Made by a program: the position numbers and the translations under genes. From positions 1-64,000 of the forward strand of contig CAUTUX010000001.1 in the NCBI GenBank assembly GCA_963542015.1: a stretch of DNA of 64,000 nucleotides, written 5' to 3'. This document shows, in pieces, positions 61,519 to 64,000 of this stretch (the first letter of the stretch is position 1; each line of letters opens with the position of its first letter). Source of the DNA: CAUTUX01 sp963542015 (GTDB lineage: Bacteria; Bacillota; Clostridia; Christensenellales; CAG-917). Under the pieces are notes generated by a model. It ran no database searches, was not told where the DNA came from, and saw only the letters and a program-made list of their open reading frames with translations.

Positions 61519-63640
61519 CCTTTTATTGAAACTAAGAAAAACATATCCAGAAAAATATTCCCTTATAAAAAAGGCATATGATTTTGCATACACAGCACAC
61601 TTGGGGCAAAAAAGAGTTTCTGGGGAAGACTACTTTATTCATCCATGTGCAGTAGTTGAAATACTGGCAGACTTTGGTTTTGATAGTTCAACAATTGTTG
61701 CAGCGTTTCTTCATGATGTGCTTGAAGATACTGTGATAGGTGCAGATGAATTGAGAAAGGAATTTGGAGAAGAAATATTTGAATTAGTTGAAGGCGTAAC
61801 AAAGCTGGAGAAGTTGCAATTTGTAAATAAGAAAGAACAGCAAGCCGAGAATTTCAGAAAGATATTTATGGCAATGGCGAAAGATCTTCGGGTCATAATA
61901 ATTAAATTGGCAGATCGGTTACATAATATGCGATCACTTCAATATCTGCCTCCAGAAAAGCAACAGTATATAGCCCAAGAAACATTAGATGTATATGCAC
62001 CTTTAGCGGGAAGACTGGGTATATCCTTCTTTAAATGTGAACTTGAAGATACTGCAATGATGTACCTTATGCCAGAGAAATATAAAGAAGTCACAACTGA
62101 AGTAATGAAGAGGAGAACAGAACGGCAGGGATTTCTTGATATTGTAAGCAATAGGATAAGAGAGAAATTAGACCAACTTGGGATAAAGGGAGAAGTTAAC
62201 GGCAGACCAAAACATTTCTATTCCGTATATAAGAAGATGGTCAAGAACAATATTGGTATTGATGAAATATATGACCTACTCGCAGTCAGAATAATTGTGG
62301 ATTCAGTAAAGGACTGTTACACGATGTTGGGAGCAATACATAATCTATGGAAACCAATACCAGGAAGATTTAAAGATTATATTGCAATGCCTAAAGCAAA
62401 CAATTATCAGTCGTTACACACGACAGTTATAACTCAGTTTAATGAGACATTTGAAATACAAATAAGAACACACGAAATGCATGCAATTGCTGAATATGGA
62501 ATTGCAGCACATTGGAAGTACAAAGAAGGGAAGACAGCGGTAGAGACCGAACTCGACAGCAAAGTCAGATGGTTAAGAGAAGTTGTGGAAGCACAAAGAG
62601 ATATAGGCGGTGCTGAAGAGTTTATGGATGCAGTAAAGATAAATGTGTTTGATGATGAAGTTTTTGTCTTTACACCAAAAGGAGATGTGTATGATCTGCC
62701 AGTCGGTTCAACAGCAGTCGATCTTGCATATAAGATACACTCTGAAGTTGGGAATCATTGTATAGGAGCCAAGGTAAATAAGCGAATAGTTCCTTTGACA
62801 TATAAGTTACAAACAGGCGACATAGTTGACATAATAACATCCACCACGAGCAAAGGACCAAGCTTTGATTGGTTGAATTTTGTAAGAACGGCATCCGCAA
62901 AATCTAAGATAAGAGCATTCTTTAAAAAAGAAATGAAAGAGGAAAACATTGCTCGTGGAAAAGAAATGCTTGACAAGGAAGCTAAGCGAAGGGGGTATAT
63001 CCTAAGCGAAATAATGTCTCAGGCGGTAATAATACAAATACTTCAAAAACAATCATTGACCGAAGAAGATGATATGTATGCAGCTATAGGGTATGGAGGA
63101 ATATCAACAAATGTTGTTTTATCAAGATTGATAGATAATTTTAAACAGCAGAATCCAAAACCTATACCAGTTGCGAAAGAAAAGAAATCATCCGATCAAA
63201 GATCAAAAAGTGGTATTTTAATAAATGGCAACGCCAACTTTTTTGTAAGGATTGCACAGTGTTGTACTCCAGTTCCAGGGAATGAAATTATCGGATATGT
63301 ATCAAGAGGTCGAGGAGTATCGGTACACCGCAAAGACTGTATCAACATAAAAGGTATGGAAGAAAATAGGCTTATAAAAGCCGAATGGGATGTTAAGGCA
63401 AATGACTCATTCTATTCGTCTATGGTTATAAGAGCAGAGAAGAGTTTGGGAATCCCTGCAAGTATAACGGCACTTATGTCTAATTTAAAAATCCCCATAC
63501 ATTCAGCAGTATTAAGAAATGATGAGAAGGAACAAATAACGGAGATTACGATAACTATAGAAATTCATAATACGGAAGAGTTGGATAACTTAGTTAGAAA
63601 AATAATGGCAATAAAAGGAGTACTGGAGGTGAGAAGATGA
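61511..63640 (+). CDS. rel: Bifunctional (p)ppGpp synthetase/hydrolase Rel
   Basis: A 709-residue long RelA/SpoT homologue that controls the stringent response. The hydrolase domain has the HD pair in AAFLHDVLEDT and ADRLHNMRSL; the synthetase has RPKHFYSVYKKM, GRFKDYIAMPKANNYQSLHT and EIQIRTHEMHAIAEYGIAAHW; the TGS domain begins VFVFTPKGDVYDLP; a zinc-finger-like region (VRIAQCCTPVPGNEIIGYVS) and a C-terminal ACT domain follow. Both catalytic halves look intact. The start overlaps recJ (ATGAGTAA) and its end overlaps the next ATG (ATGA). Confidence 0.96.
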   Translation: MSNLLLKLRKTYPEKYSLIKKAYDFAYTAHLGQKRVSGEDYFIHPCAVVEILADFGFDSSTIVAAFLHDVLEDTVIGADELRKEFGEEIFELVEGVTKLEKLQFVNKKEQQAENFRKIFMAMAKDLRVIIIKLADRLHNMRSLQYLPPEKQQYIAQETLDVYAPLAGRLGISFFKCELEDTAMMYLMPEKYKEVTTEVMKRRTERQGFLDIVSNRIREKLDQLGIKGEVNGRPKHFYSVYKKMVKNNIGIDEIYDLLAVRIIVDSVKDCYTMLGAIHNLWKPIPGRFKDYIAMPKANNYQSLHTTVITQFNETFEIQIRTHEMHAIAEYGIAAHWKYKEGKTAVETELDSKVRWLREVVEAQRDIGGAEEFMDAVKINVFDDEVFVFTPKGDVYDLPVGSTAVDLAYKIHSEVGNHCIGAKVNKRIVPLTYKLQTGDIVDIITSTTSKGPSFDWLNFVRTASAKSKIRAFFKKEMKEENIARGKEMLDKEAKRRGYILSEIMSQAVIIQILQKQSLTEEDDMYAAIGYGGISTNVVLSRLIDNFKQQNPKPIPVAKEKKSSDQRSKSGILINGNANFFVRIAQCCTPVPGNEIIGYVSRGRGVSVHRKDCINIKGMEENRLIKAEWDVKANDSFYSSMVIRAEKSLGIPASITALMSNLKIPIHSAVLRNDEKEQITEITITIEIHNTEELDNLVRKIMAIKGVLEVRR

Positions 63641-64000
63641 ATGTTAGAACCTTTTATACGAGTCCAATTGAAACTAACACATACATTTGTCATAATGATG
63701 GCTCTTCGGAAGCAATAGCAATAGATGTTGGAGAATATATAGAGGATATTAGGAAGTATTTAATAAAAAATAAACTTATTTTAAAATACATTATCCTTAC
63801 TCACGGACACTTTGATCACATTGCTGGCGTTGCTGATATGTTGGAAGAACACAGTGGAGCCAAAGTCATTATGCATTCGGAAGACACTTATCTGATAAGG
63901 TCACATAGTAATATGGGATATACCATGGGGATAGATGTAAAGCCTTTTAATGTTGACATAGCAGTCGAAGATGGAAATGAGATAGAAGTGTGTGGATCGC
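63637..64000 (+). CDS. Metallo-beta-lactamase-fold hydrolase, 3' end outside window
   Basis: The first 121 residues of an MBL-fold hydrolase, probably a glyoxalase II-like enzyme. The zinc motif THGHFDHIAG is complete and is preceded by AIAIDVGEYIEDI. The start overlaps the rel stop (ATGA) with a GGAGG site upstream. The remaining motifs lie beyond the window, so the substrate (S-lactoylglutathione-like thioester or other) cannot be judged. The recJ-rel-MBL order is common in Clostridia. Confidence 0.9.
   Translation, partial: MNVRTFYTSPIETNTYICHNDGSSEAIAIDVGEYIEDIRKYLIKNKLILKYIILTHGHFDHIAGVADMLEEHSGAKVIMHSEDTYLIRSHSNMGYTMGIDVKPFNVDIAVEDGNEIEVCGS

Overview
The window is AT-rich, almost fully coding, and looks like the chromosome of a low-GC Firmicute of the class Clostridia. 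The evidence is a ribosomal protein L27 with a Prp-cleavable N-terminal extension beside the Prp protease gene, ferredoxin-linked 2-oxoacid oxidoreductase genes (anaerobic metabolism), L13 and L21 leader RNAs of Firmicute type, TTG/GTG starts, and BspA-like leucine-rich-repeat lipoproteins typical of host-associated Clostridia. TGA is used as a stop. I cannot place the organism below class with confidence.

Layout: 1-3533 is the end of a restriction-modification system (methyltransferase C-terminus with a G10 tract, then a GIY-YIG/helicase restriction protein). 3597-7434 holds two paralogous LRR lipoproteins. 7445-25202 is a housekeeping block: rplM-rpsI with a leader RNA, a fused ispDF, rpoB-rpoC-metK, recD2, secA and a MATE exporter. 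25224-28702 holds a CsoR-controlled metal ATPase and a convergent riboflavin-type ECF transporter behind a divergent FMN riboswitch. 28773-32927 holds tandem repeats, a DUF4143-type ATPase, a CofE-like protein, tmRNA, a broken HTH gene and a small membrane protein. 32945-34153 is an iron-dependent alcohol dehydrogenase. 34317-42634 runs from a LMW phosphatase and a CoA-disulfide reductase-rhodanese into a tightly overlapping operon with all seven shikimate-pathway activities plus chorismate mutase on six polypeptides, two of them fusions. 42677-44525 is recA and a Fic protein; 44538-46447 (minus) is rplU-prp-rpmA-ogg-tRNA-Arg. 46518-53244 holds an M20 peptidase and a 1755-residue LRR lipoprotein. 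53353-57479 holds a short ORF, a 2-oxoacid:ferredoxin oxidoreductase operon, thyA and dfrA. 57486-64000 holds a membrane protein, yfcE, recJ, rel and the start of a metallo-beta-lactamase-fold hydrolase.

The most interesting signals are: the G10 tract in the methyltransferase, which looks like a phase-variation switch; an FMN riboswitch altered at ligand-core positions; several promoters whose -10 box lies only 6-8 bases from the start codon (leaderless mRNAs), together with starts lying directly behind terminator hairpins; and the compact chorismate operon with a chorismate synthase-chorismate mutase fusion.
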